A DNA stretch of 64,000 nt. Origin: Caprella mutica (Eukaryota; Arthropoda; Malacostraca; Amphipoda; Caprellidae). Under the pieces are notes generated by a model. It searched no databases, was not told the origin of the DNA, and was given only the letters and a program-made list of their open reading frames with translations. This document shows, in pieces, positions 33,720-46,100 of this stretch. The stretch lies in assembly GCA_947561585.1 (NCBI GenBank), contig CANNZV010002616.1:1-64000 (forward strand), written 5' to 3'. Position 1 is the first letter of the stretch. Each line of letters opens with the position of its first letter. A program made the position numbers and the translations under genes.

Positions 33720-34233
33720 CAACAGCGAAACAGAAATCAGTTTTTTATTTTAAAATATAAATAATGGGGAAGGGGACCGTCTCATCCCAAAAAAAATTAA
33801 AAGCCTAATTTTCTTAACTAATTTTGTCTAAGACATTTTCGAAAATTTTCCGCTTCCCAACCCTCAAAAACTTTCTAAAGGGATAAATTTTTCAATCTTC
33901 ATTCTTCTATAAATTTTTGAATAGAAACAAACCGATTTCACCATCACATCCAAAAACTTTAAGCCAAACATAATAAATAGTTATTTGCGTTATAAATTGA
34001 AAAATGGTTGAAAAGTTGGGAAAAAATGTAAAAATTTTTTTGAAGTGTGCGAAAAAGTGAAAAAAATGCTCCGAACAAGTTGGAACTTTCTGTTTGTCTC
34101 CATATGTAAAACCACAGAAAAATAATGAATAAATATTTTAATAAGCAATTGCTCAGGAAATCCACTTCTACGTTTTTTTTAAATAATAGAATTGTACTAG
34201 TATTTCCAGATTATAAATTCCTCTGCCCCCTCT

Positions 34234-34286
<53 letters not shown>

Positions 34287-35892
34287 AATACGGTGGTGCT
34301 TTCAAAAAGGTTTCCTCTCATACAATTTTTGAGCTAGAGGCATTAGATTTATTTCATCTTGTTCTGAATTCAGTTGTCGCATTAGAAAATAATATCAAAA
34401 AATATTGTATTGTTTTATAGTTCCATACACTTTTTAATACATTGAGAAATTTGTAAAAATTGATAGTCATTTTGTATGCAACTTAATTCAATAGAAAATG
34501 AATCAAGGTCCGGGATATACTTGTTTTTGTCAGATATTAGGTGAGACGGTCCCCTTAACCTGACTAGTCTGAACTTGAGAGAATTTGATCTCATCTCAAT
34601 TATTGTAAAAGTAACCCAGTTTCCAACTCATAGAGCTGACGCAGTGATGTCAATGTGGCGTCACTGATTAGTCAGCCAAAAATAAATAAATGTGGAACCT
34701 AGTTGCGAGTTCTCAAAACTCTTATTCGGACTCCAACCACCCCTTCAGACGTCAAAACACTCGCTCGGTTGTGCCACAACCGTGATGTGACTACTGTAAC
34801 ACCCTAAATACAAAAAATGCACCAGAGGTTATAGGATGCAAATCACAAATACAAACCTCTCATTACTAGCTATAACTGAGAAAGGTAATTAAGCCAATGA
34901 TACTACACACATTTCTCTAAGCTACCCTACCATAGGCAAGTAGCAAAATAAGTCAAATTGTTAGCTGTCTCAAATAGTGACATGGCGCTTATTCTAAAGT
35001 TCCAACGATGTGAGAAGAAAGAAACCTCAATTTAACTTTAAAAATCTTTGTGGTTTCTCATCCCCTCCCTTCATTTCATTAATTATTAAACTACTGACTC
35101 ATTATTTAATACCAACCAAATATTTCCTCACAGATATCCTCCAATTTTCTAATTGAGGGCCTAAATATCCTGTTATAAAATTAACTATCAGATGTAAACT
35201 GTTAAATAATTTATCCTCAACGACAGGACTTCATCAGTGGGATTTCACGCTGCAAACTGATGCTTCTGTTTTTTGAACAGAAGTATCTCTGGTACAAAAT
35301 TATTAATTGGCAAATAGGGTAAAGGGAATATCCGACAGTCCTTTCGTCTGTGAGCAAAGAATCTTTTTTACGAAAAATGATTAGTATTGGATATATATCA
35401 ATCACCCTATTCGCTCTTCAATTCGAGAATGAAATAATTTTTTTTATTTATTCCTTCAACTGGAATATTATTCTTCATTCTTACTCTCCTCTCCATGTCT
35501 CCTTCTTTTCATACCTCTTTCCCTCTCTCAATGCCATTTCTCACTCCCTTCTTCTTCCACCCTCTCATCTACTTCCACCCACAACTCTTTCCCACCTCTC
35601 TCATTCTCCCCTCCCATTTCATTCTATTCTCCCTCTCGTCCCTCCCTCTACCCTCTCCTCTCATTATCTCGTTCTCAAACTATCCTCCCACTCATCTCAT
35701 CTCATCATCTTCATTCTTCTCTCCTTTCTCGCTTCTCTCAACCTCGCCCCTCCTCCCTTCCTTCTGTCACACTCCCCTCACTTGGTCTTAGATACCCAAG
35801 TCGTTGCCGTTAGCGTATTGTAGCAGCAGAAACCATTCCTATCTTCTTTCTCACTCTCATTCTCCCCTCACATTCTCCTCTATCACTCTCAC
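33720..35892. other. Intron/intergenic DNA between Ig exons, unit B, with CT-rich tract
   Basis: Mostly AT-rich. From about 35478 to 35880 it is strongly pyrimidine-rich (CTCCC, TCTCATC). Frames open there are low-complexity artefacts. A 40-base partial copy of the Ig1 exon lies at 35796-35835. Confidence 0.6.
34237..34288. repeat. (CA)n(A)n microsatellite
   Basis: About 13 CA repeats followed by a run of A. In unit C only CACACA remains (58066-58075). Confidence 0.85.
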
Positions 35893-36057
35893 CCGACAGT
35901 CGTTGGTACCGCCGGTGTCATTGACGTTGGCGTATCGTAGCAGCAGAATACACTCGTCGTTCTCCTCGTCGTGGTGAATTTCAAATCTTCTTTCACGGGT
36001 GTAGAGCTGAAGTCCAGAACTCAAAATGTGCCAATCATTGCGACGCACCCACGACAC
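35893..36057 (-). CDS. Dpr-like Ig1 exon, unit B
   Basis: 165 nt, phase 0-0, acceptor CCACCAG, donor GTGAGAG. Encodes VSWVRRNDWHILSSGLQLYT and RRFEIHHDEENDECILLLRY, matching the Dpr Ig1 pattern SWIRxRDxHIL...RF. The conserved DxGxYxC motif has become DTGGTNDC, with an extra residue and no Tyr, so the domain may be decaying. Missing from unit C. Confidence 0.65.
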
Positions 36058-36474
36058 CTGGTGGACAGAACAGGAATTAGTGACAAATCCAATGGGAATG
36101 ATTAACTGATCTATTGATAGGAATACGAATCATTTGGATATTCAGGACTATTGTATTATTTAAATGAAAACCTAAAATCGGCCTTCCAGGGTTAAAAGTT
36201 TTTCCACCGAAATCATAAAAAATATAACTTGAAAGTAAAATTAATTTTCAGTCAATTTTTTCCATATTGATTTATCGTGACAAAATTTTTATTATACGAA
36301 CGTGAGGGAAAGTCATTAAAATGTGATTCGTTAACATTGTCTACTTTTTTATAATTAATTAAATTGTTTATTTTTCATTGCATCAAATTCGATACAAACA
36401 TTAAAAAAATATATATAAACTCTCAGCTAAATATGATAAACTTTATTTATTTTTGCATAACAATTTAGAATATT

Positions 36475-36540
36475 TGTCACTTTTAGTACATAGTAATTCT
36501 TTAGTTCAAAGTAATTCTTTTAGTGCAAAGTAAATATTTA
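36475..36540. repeat. Three-unit precursor of the 19-bp satellite, unit B
   Basis: Three imperfect copies of (T)TTTAGTnCAAAGTAATTC-like 18-19-base units at the site equivalent to the 3.4-kb satellite in unit C. Confidence 0.7.
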
Positions 36541-37279
36541 TTTGTTTTCGGTTTCGTGTAATTCGAACATCCAATTTCTAAAAGAAAATTCACAAACAAA
36601 CATTTGAATTGATGGGAAATTTGGTACGATTCCGTAAAGCAAAATTCTGTGCTGGAAACTAGTAATTAAAAACATTGTCAGCAATTGTTGTTAAGAATAT
36701 TTTGTTTTGTGTTTTATTTGTGTTTGTAATTTGAAATTGAGTTATTATATTTTTCTTACCTAAGTGTAGGATTAATTATTAACTCAATATTATACTGTAT
36801 GCAAGCGGAATGTTTTCTTGTAGATTTGTTTGTGTGTAATTTGATATTCTGAAATGAAATACGAGCAATATTACCACACAACAAAATATTCCATTTAAAG
36901 ATTTGAATTGACCTTATGATCATTTAAAAGGTCAATTTATGACACAAATCTAATTTCCTATCAATCGATTAAAAAATATATCAAATTTCCCAACGATCAA
37001 GAATATGGAAATGTTTTTTCTCAGTTCAAATCAACAAAATAACATAAATGAATGAACAAGTTTAGTTTACAAAAGTCAAGTTCTCTCGATGGGATTTCTT
37101 GCCACTCTACAAATATTGACTCTAACAGTCACCTGAGCATCACATTGCGTTTATACAACATAAAAAATGACGACTGAGATAAGAATATCTGCGAGAAATG
37201 AAGCAACAGAAATCTCTAAATTTACCAAAAACTTCCTTTGAGATTATGGGAAGATTCTAGGAATATTTAATTATTTAGA
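36541..37279. other. AT-rich intergenic DNA at the end of unit B
   Basis: No genes recognised. The first Dpr exons (signal peptide, N-terminal Ig1) are not seen here. Confidence 0.4.
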
Positions 37280-37577
37280 TTAGCACGTTGACCGCGATGT
37301 GTACCATATATGTACACGGAGCACTTTCCCAACCGGCGATGTGCACATATATGGTACACGCACAAAATTTATAATATCTTTAATTAGATGTTTATCAGTT
37401 TATATTAGAAATTTTAAGGAATGGTATACTGTGACAAGAAGGTAATTTAATAAAATGAATATAGATCATGAAAAATACGTTTATTTATAGCTATAATCGG
37501 AATTAATGTAATACATGTTTAAACCTATCGCCAGTAAAGCAAACATGCTGGATTAGCTATCGTGGTGAACGTGTTAA
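37280..37577. mobile_element. Possible MITE with CACGTT ends
   Basis: Ends TTAGCACGTTGACCGCGAT and (inverted) TTAACACGTTCACCACGAT match at 16 of 19 positions. An internal inverted pair GTGTACCATATATGTACAC / GTGCACATATATGGTACAC is present. TTA(A/G) at both ends recalls TTAA-targeting elements, but this is not established. Confidence 0.5.
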
Positions 37578-37599
37578 TTTTGATTCCCTTTATATAAAT

Positions 37600-38100
37600 G
37601 GAATATTCCTACCATGCATATACATTTTTTATTCCCTTGTTATTGGGGGAAGAGTAATTTCGGAGATTATTGCCTTTTTTATATTATTTTTGGTAAAAGT
37701 GTAGGAATATTTATTTTTATATTCCCTTTTGATCCCCTGTATATTTAGGGAATATGTTCTCACTTTCCCGTTTTTGTCTCTTGCTAGCGAGGGAGTATTA
37801 ATTTTGGTATTCCTTGCTCTTCCCTTTATGTTCATGGAAAATTCATGGGATATTTATATCCAGATTCACAGTTAATCCCCTGGATATTCAGGGAATATGT
37901 TCTCACTATCCCATTTCTATCCACTTGTTAGTGTGGGATGATTTCGGGAATATTTAATTTAAGTCCCATTAGGATTCCCAGGATATCATTGGGGATATTA
38001 CCAAAAAATTGAAATGAGGCATTCCCTCGATATCACAGGGGATATCAGGGAATAACCCCTGGTGATCTCCATGGAATATCCTGGGAATAAATTTTTGTTA
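37600..38100. repeat. GGAATAT/TTCCC-rich tandem repeat at the B/C boundary
   Basis: Degenerate tandem units of about 140 bases (for example CCCCTG(G/T)ATATT...GGGAATATGTTCTCACT at about 37733 and 37873). Its right part matches the start of unit B. Confidence 0.5.
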
Positions 38101-38816
38101 TCTGGTCTGCTCTTCAGTCAATTTCTAAGGCAGAAATATTCATAAATAAACCAATTATATCATTGAAAGGATTAACGTCTGCTTCTTGAAGGTACGTTTT
38201 GCATGCAGCGATTGTTGCTATCTTTTGCTTTACTATCACTGAGCACTACTTCAATGCTACTATTGGGCTGTTTTGCAACCAGCGATTATCGGAAAGCATT
38301 AAATTAATGCATTCCTAATTGCTGGGTGATCATTGCTGAGCGTCGATTGCATTATTCGTACCTTAAGTAAATAAATCTTAAAATGTAGTACGCAATTTCA
38401 AATAACTTGGAAAAACACGACATCTGCAGAGTTGTTCAAGATTATGGAAGTGATTCATCTATCTGAAATTATTGACAAAAAACTCTACGTATTTTGTTAA
38501 TAATTTTTTCATAACTTGTTGTCTGGAATCAAAAACTATGCAATGGATGAAGATATTTGGTATTTATTGGAATTGACGAGCAATTAAGAAAGTGATGGTA
38601 TTATAGAATATGAATGAATTGAGTCTTGTTCATGTAACCACTCCATAGTCAAACTCTTTGTATAATTGAATTTACCTCTGCATGTAGTGTAAATAAATTC
38701 AAGCTGCTTAAATAGTTTTCGGGTATTCAAATTTGAATATTTTCAGCATATTTTCTTATACCTGTGTTCTGATATTTATAATTAAAAGTAACAATTTGAC
38801 ACGTTTTAATTCTTTT

Positions 38817-39008
38817 TAATCATTTGATGCATGTTCGGTTTATAGTTCTGTTTGCCTAGTAACCTCGCATTGCCAGTAGCTATAGGTACTGAACCTGTGT
38901 ATTGATTCTTGTCTCAGCAACTGTGGTGGTACGACGTGCCTGGTTAAAACAACTGAACGCTGACGATAAAAGTAGGGGTTTCTAGTGGATCTGGTGTATA
39001 ACCTTACA
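38817..39008 (+). promoter_or_regulatory. Probable promoter-proximal region and 5' UTR exon of BTB gene C
   Basis: Strongly conserved counterpart of 2455-2647, ending at donor GTGAGT (39009). The coding ATG follows at 39947. Confidence 0.5.
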
Positions 39009-39946
39009 GTGAGTCATCAAAGTTCATATAGTAAGCATATATATAATAATCAAAATATAGTGTACTCTGTTATTCATAATTGAGCTCATTCTTAATGATT
39101 AAATAGAATAAATTATTCTTGTTTAGGCTATTTCAGAGGAGAAACATTTTCTTAGCGATTAGGAATAAAAACTGTGTATTGGGAATGAAATATATACTGG
39201 ATGCATCCACATAATGGCATAAGTTAATAAGAATAAGCAGAAATACAATATTATACAAAAACATCACAATATTATCATCATATTGTCAGAACTATCAAAC
39301 GTTCCACCTCTCCATCCTTCTCCTTCCTGGTTTAAAATGAACAAATTTGCCCGCCACTAAAACTTATAAATAACCATTCATAACTGCATATAAATTAATC
39401 TAAAAATATTATGTTTGAATGTAATTTCAGAGTAACTACCAAATTGTTTTCTGAAACATTTGCATCTAATTGTCTAATGTGATACTGATACTCAATACGA
39501 ATGTATCTAAATTCTGGAAATGAATGTTTTTTTCTCAATCTGATGAGTCTCTTCTATTTTCTGTATATAGAATCAACACAAGAATAAATGCCATGTGGAT
39601 ACTCTGTTCTATTATGTTCTACCAATCTATTATTCAAATTCGTTCATATAGAACACAAGAGTGCTATATATCTCATGTTTATATTCTTAATTTCTCTGTT
39701 ATACTTGGTGGTAAATGTGTCTGAAAGATTTACATCTCGGCAAACTATTATTTATTAAAATCTGCGTATTTTTTGCACTCTGCATATTGGTTAGAGTGGT
39801 TCTAATCTCCTACACTCTTTACTCTATGTCTATTTGAATCATTATCTATGTAAAAATCTGATGTTTGTTTCTAGTGTATGCAAAGATCAAGAGTTCTTTC
39901 CCTAATTCAGTTCATTAGATTGACTACCGGTATATATCACAGAAAA

Positions 39947-40104
39947 ATGGGGATTGTGAAAGATTATGAGAGGATGTGTTCCGATATTGGCAAGTCCCTG
40001 AAAGGATTCCTCCGAAGCTGTCCTTCTGATGTTTCTCTGCTGGTTGAAGGGACAAAGTTACCAGTGCATAAATTCGTCCTATCAGCTCGCAGTAAATACT
40101 TTGA
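39947..40104 (+). CDS. Unit C exon 1: start of BTB domain
   Basis: 158 nt; ATG at 39947 four bases after an acceptor-like ATCACAG; donor GTGAGT. The protein is identical to unit B exon 1. Confidence 0.87.
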
Positions 40105-43100
40105 GTGAGTGTTACTAGTTGATGTTTTGCAATAAAGCTTATATTTATCTATTAACATTCTCTGTAGCCTATTATAAATTGATGTAATTACTGTGTACCT
40201 AATTATTAGTTATAACTAGTAGTTTTGTACTCAATATTTTGTTTATAGTTTTATGTACTAAAGTCATTAAAATATAAAGTTAGTCAGAGAGCTAGGAGAA
40301 GTGGTAAGTGACTGCATTTACGGAGTAGCTTTTCCCCATCCTTGAGCATTGTCACAGTCTGATGGGGGTTACTTTTTCACCTCTTTCTTTCCTTACTGCT
40401 TCTTCCAGTCCCTTGTATTTGAATTTTTTGATGTTGGAGAGATGGTCTTCGCAGCAGATATTTAATCTCTCGCTAATTAATTAATTGATTAGCTATGCTA
40501 AATTCAATGGTTACCATTTATAAGTTCGACCAAAGTACAAAATTTTCTTTCTTAGACCATATTTTATTTCATTTATTCAGGACACACCATTTATTGATTC
40601 TTGAAGATCTTCAGAGGACTTAATTATTTCATTTTCATCACCAACCTCAAGTTAGCTATTAGATTTTTAAGCATCACTTATGTTACAGCACAGAACTTTT
40701 AGCTATAGAAGGGACTTCAGTCTTTCCCCATAATTTCATTATATTTAAATAATTAAATTATTGATTAATTTCTATTTATATTCTATAGTTCGTCATGTCC
40801 AAAACAATAATATTGTTTTAATTAAGATTTATTTAAGCTTTGAAAAAAATAAAAATATTAATTGTTGTTTTATCCTTTGCAGATCTAAAATAAGTTTTTT
40901 TAATTTATCATTAATCATCCATATTATATTTATTTCATTTAAAATAGGTTTGTTAAATCATTTAAATATATAAATATATTATATAGCTATATAGAAATGT
41001 AATTAGTTAATATTAGTAGTGTAATTTTTTTAATGGAATATGTTGAAACCAAAGAAAAATGGAAATATGGACAGGGTTTTCTTCTCACCATATTGTGTTA
41101 TCATTTTCTAAAGATATTTTACATAGTGAAATATAGTTTTGAGTCACACTGTGATATTCATTAGATAGTTTTGTTGTATTTTCGTTTAAACATCTACATT
41201 TGAAATGTGAAGCAATCGAAATAGCTATAAGAAATATTTGAATCTAGCTGTATTTAAATCCATTTAAAACTTGAGTTTTATATTTTTTATGATTATTAAT
41301 TGATTTTTAAATGTTTTTATCTGAAATAATTTTTTTTTTCATAATTTTTCTAAATATGAATAATGTTCTGTACTTTTAACCATAAACAATTCCATATAAA
41401 AACCAATTAAACCATTGTTAATTTGTTAAAAGAAAAACATTGAATTTTGTTATTTTCAAAAAACCATCGGTTTTTAATAACCCTGCTTTGAAAAAGATTT
41501 AGCTATCTAAAGTATTTGATTTCAACATATGCTTTTATTATGATTCATTTTTCTCAGAATTTTCTATCTAATTTTTCCAAACTTTACAGTAACTTATTCA
41601 GCATTGAGGAAGGCTCACAAGATAATGAAGCTGACTCAGGAGATGCTAAAAAGGGTTCAAGTGATGCTAAAAAGGGTTCAAGTGATGCTAAAAAGGGTTC
41701 AAGTGATGCTAAAAAGGGTTCAAGTGATGCTAAAAAGGGTTCAAGTGATGCTAAAAAGGGTTCAAGTGATGCTAAAAAGGCTTCAAGTGATGCTAAAAAG
41801 GCTTCAAGTGATGCTAAAAAGGGTTCAAGTGATGCTATAAAGGCTTCAAGTGATGCTAAAAATGGCTCAAGACAGACTGAAGAGGGTTCACAAGCTATCA
41901 TTGAGCTTTGTGATGTTTCCGGTCTTCAATCTCTTGTTGAGATTCAAGACTCCATTGTTCCACTCACTGACAATGTTATTGAGATCAGGAATGTGAAGAT
42001 GGAAGTGGTGAAGGGTGTCTTGGTTTATTTCTACGAAGGGCACTACGATTGTCATGAAAATGTAAGTTTTAAAACTGTCTACATGTTTTTTAATTTTAAA
42101 TACTGATAACTGGCAAGGTTATATATTTACAAAGGTTCATATCCACTTGAAAATACAAAGAATTAAAACATATGCAAAAGTATAGAAAAATGCGGCATGA
42201 ATTGCAATTGTATAAATTGTTAGATTTTGAAGGCAACCTATTAGTTTATTATTTTATTTCATTATGAATAGCATACTTTAATATCTGAGTTTGCATTTGA
42301 AACTGTGATTTTTTAATTTATAGTTTATAACAAAATATCTATCTTATTAGTCATTATGATCTCAACATTACCCTTTGTAGCTATAAGATTTTCTCCCATA
42401 AATGTTGATTCATTTTATATTGCAATGGAAGACCAGAATTTTTGATTACTTTTCTTCAGCTGCCTAAGGATTGATACGCATTAGAAGTAGATCTCAATTA
42501 ATTGATTCTCCACTAACCTATTTTTAAAATTTTTATTATTAGGTAATTTTTTGACTCCCTTCCTCAGCTAAAGACCAATAGCTTCCATGACAATTGCTCT
42601 CCTATGTAAATTTCACTTCATTTTCTACTTCTCTCACCAGGTGGAGACTCACTTGCTGGCTCTGGAGTTGGCTCACCAGTTCAATCTGGAGGGTCTTGAG
42701 AAAATTTTGATTGACCACCTGGTGAAAACTTTCAGTCTGGAAAACTTCGTTAAGATCTGCCGTCCAGAAACACCGACCAGGAATATTAACCTGGAAAAAG
42801 CCTGCATTGATTTCTTCAAGGATAATGTTGAGAAAGTCATTGCAAATAAGAATTTCTCTAAATTATCTAGTGTAAGTATAATATGTTTTTAGCTCAATAA
42901 TTGAATTTTCATTTATTAGTACTGTATAAAGATTATTAAATGATACTTCTATGAACAAATAGTCATCTCTTAATAATGAGTAAGAATAGGGATTGACGAA
43001 GTATCAGTATCGGCAAAAAAGTATCAGTATCGGTTTAGATTTTTAGATCATTCAGTCATTCAGTGGAAATTAACCTCATTAGATTTCTCCTGTTCTATCA

Positions 43101-46100
43101 TGTGGATTATCATTTTGAATAGATACTAATAGCTTCTGAACAGTAACTCTCACTTTTTCAACAGAAGGACATCAACTTACAAGACCTAGAGTTGGCTCGG
43201 CAGTTCAATCTGAACAGTCTTGAGAAATTTCTGATTGATCACTTGGTGAAATCGATCACTATGAGAAACTTCACTGATTTTTTCAATCTTAATACCCGTT
43301 ACAAAAATGTTAAGCTGGAGAGTACCTGTAATAATTTTTTGGAGAAAAACTGTGAAGAGATTGCAGACAGTGATAATTTCCCTAAATTGACTCTTGTAAG
43401 TGATACCTGTATATTTTTTACGAATTGAACATTCTCTTGTCATTTTGTTATGGTACGTAGTGATTAGGACGATGTAGCAGATGTCTGAAATTTTACTTCA
43501 AACTACCATATTTTTGTGCACATTATAAGCAGCACATTACCCATGCAGTTAAATATGCAGTTAAATAAATTAGCTGCTGTCAATTAGTTATTTTATTTCC
43601 TTTAAGAGAGAGAATTAGTGACTGTTCTCATTAACTAACAGATGCTCCAAAGTTTGTTGTATTAGCTATGTGTGTAATCTTACTCATTTTGATTTCATTA
43701 CACAATACATTTTTTAAATCAAGAAATTAATTGTACTTTAATTTCCAAAGTACTCAAAGTTGATGTTCTAATAGATTTATGAAATTTGTTCTAATAGGAG
43801 TCCAATAAATGTTATTTGAATTCAGGTTTCTCTGCTGTCTCTCTTGGATTCTGAAAGTTTTGGAGCTGCTGAAATAGACATTTTTTGTGCGGCGGAGAGA
43901 TGGACTGGTGTGAATAAACCGAGCGAGGAAACTGTGGAAGACATTGTCAAGAAAATCAGACTGGCGACAATTTCTCAAAAGGTAATTGTTCGAAATGTAA
44001 TGTAAAATTCACTGCAGGAGAGCAAAAGTGAGTTTTTCCACACAAAAAATTTGTTTGTTAAGTAGAAATTTGAAATCTTCTATATACGATTCATCTAATA
44101 TAAATTCTGAAAAAACTTACCCTTCAGGATTTGTTTCATGTGGTAAAGAGTTCTAAAGAACTTCCTTCCATTGATATTCTGGATGCACTTCAAAGTATTG
44201 TAGACAAGGATGCGGCGTCTACTAATTTCCGACGCCGACAACAAGGAAGAGGTAATTCACTCCCCTTTTAGCTGTAGGTGAAAAGGTATATAGGTCTATG
44301 CATGTTGACTGATTGGTATTATTAACATGAACTATTACGAATCATCCTTATTGCAAATCACTGAGGATTAAACCACCTGAACTATGTAGAGGTGCAAATG
44401 ATAGGATTCTGATTAGCTGAGGTATCACGTCTGGAGCTATTAGAAATTCTACTATTCTCCTTCTTCTCTTTTCTTTATTCATTCGTCAGTAACCACGAGC
44501 AGAATGAAGAAAAAATCAGACATGAATTTTCTCTCCAATTGGTTTCCTATCAATCGTAAAGCAGATTATGAATTTAGAATAACTGTAAAGAATATATCAA
44601 CCTTAATGATAAGTAATTAGTTCTAGTCCTGATGCACAGAAAAGCCGTGCATCGTTCAGTTGTTTGTTAGATTGGTGTTTCATTGGTCTTCCGTCTGGTG
44701 AAGAAAGTATTTAGAAATCAGATTAATAAAATACATGTCATACCATTCTTAAATATAGCATGACTGAACATGCCTCAAAATGTAGTGATGACGCTAATTC
44801 ATCTCACCAACCCAACTATACGAAATCTAGTGAACATATAGGAGATTGAGATATGAATATGCCGGATTATTTGAATGATTGTGTGAGAAGTCAGTAGAAA
44901 CTGGCTATAGAAAATGTATCGAATCTCTGGATGCTTATTTGAATGTTTTACATATTACGAGGAAAGCATACGGCGTGGAAAATCATTGTGTGAGACAATC
45001 TGTCGTGCTGGGCCAATTGAATTAATTTGAATCCTTAATTCATTGCATGGGTCTACGTTATATCTGTGATGAAAAGTACAGAGATTGAAGACTCCAATAA
45101 AATTACCGATAAGATTCGAACGTAATAACGATTGAACCCGTTCTAGAGGCCAATGTTGGTGACCTTCCAAATGTTCAAGTGAAGGCTGCAATACAAAGAG
45201 AGTAAAGGAAAAGATGTCAGAGTAAACGATGCTACTAACGTAATTGGTCGTGTTATACCTTTTAAGAAGGAGAAATGAAGTGGGCAACTATTGAGCTATT
45301 CTTACAAGATATGCAGTTAATTTTTGACATACAGTGACGCTATCAGTATCATTGGATGCAAAAAGACTTGGGCAATAGTGGTGAAGTCAATTTTAGACAA
45401 ATTCCTTCTCTTAAATTTTGATAAATGGAAGATAATAAAGAAAACTTTTCCCGAAAGTTTTGTGCCTATTACGTTACTTTTGATCGAAAAGGAAATTTGA
45501 AAAAAAAATTCCAAAGTCTTACAGTTATCATCACTCTCCGTTAAAAATCAACGGAGGAGATACAGTTTGACTCCCAAAAAGTTTTTCTTTTCAGGAGATC
45601 CAAAGGAGCAAAATGAGTTGATTTTTTAAAAGTTTCTCCCCCGAAGTAAGAATTTGGTAACGAGATGGACTCTGTTTTGTTGCCCAAATTTTTCTGCATC
45701 CAATGATTCCATATCCTCATTGAAAGACCCCCAAAAAAGTAAAAATGAACTTCTTGCACTCCCCTAAACTACCACGTTTTCTTCCGTATATTGGTGGAAG
45801 AAAAAGATTCCTCATCAATTGTTTATGTGTATCGAATTTCAAAGTTTTTCGATTCATGATAGATAACAAGTTTTTATTGGGGGAACGCTCCCCTCAAGTG
45901 ATATATCATCCCATTTTTATTGCCATATTGTCTTCAAAGTTTGCGATATTTGTTGGTGCTCATTTCAAAAATTTATTTTCAAAATATCGCCTTATATATT
46001 AGTTTGTGTTCAAGTCTGAGGTCTGAATTGCCCACTACAGTACAGTAAAGCTCCTATAACTGAGAATCATAAAGCATAGAAACTTCCTAAAACTGAGGAA

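Larger units (their letters stand above)
1650..37800 (+). repeat. Tandem segmental duplication, unit B
   Basis: From about 1650 the sequence aligns with the segment starting near 37830, through promoter region, all BTB-gene exons and introns, 3' flank and Ig exons. Unit B is about 36 kb because it contains a 13-kb stretch (about 7170-20340) missing from unit C, including an 11-kb LTR retrotransposon. Outer limits are approximate. Confidence 0.85.

Noticed and set aside
35350..35823. 157- and 98-codon Ser/Pro/Leu-rich frames
   Set aside because: Low-complexity translation of a CT-rich tract, not conserved in unit C.
41584..41901. 105-codon minus-strand frame of repeated PFLASLE
   Set aside because: Antisense shadow of the 21-bp coding repeat in exon 2.
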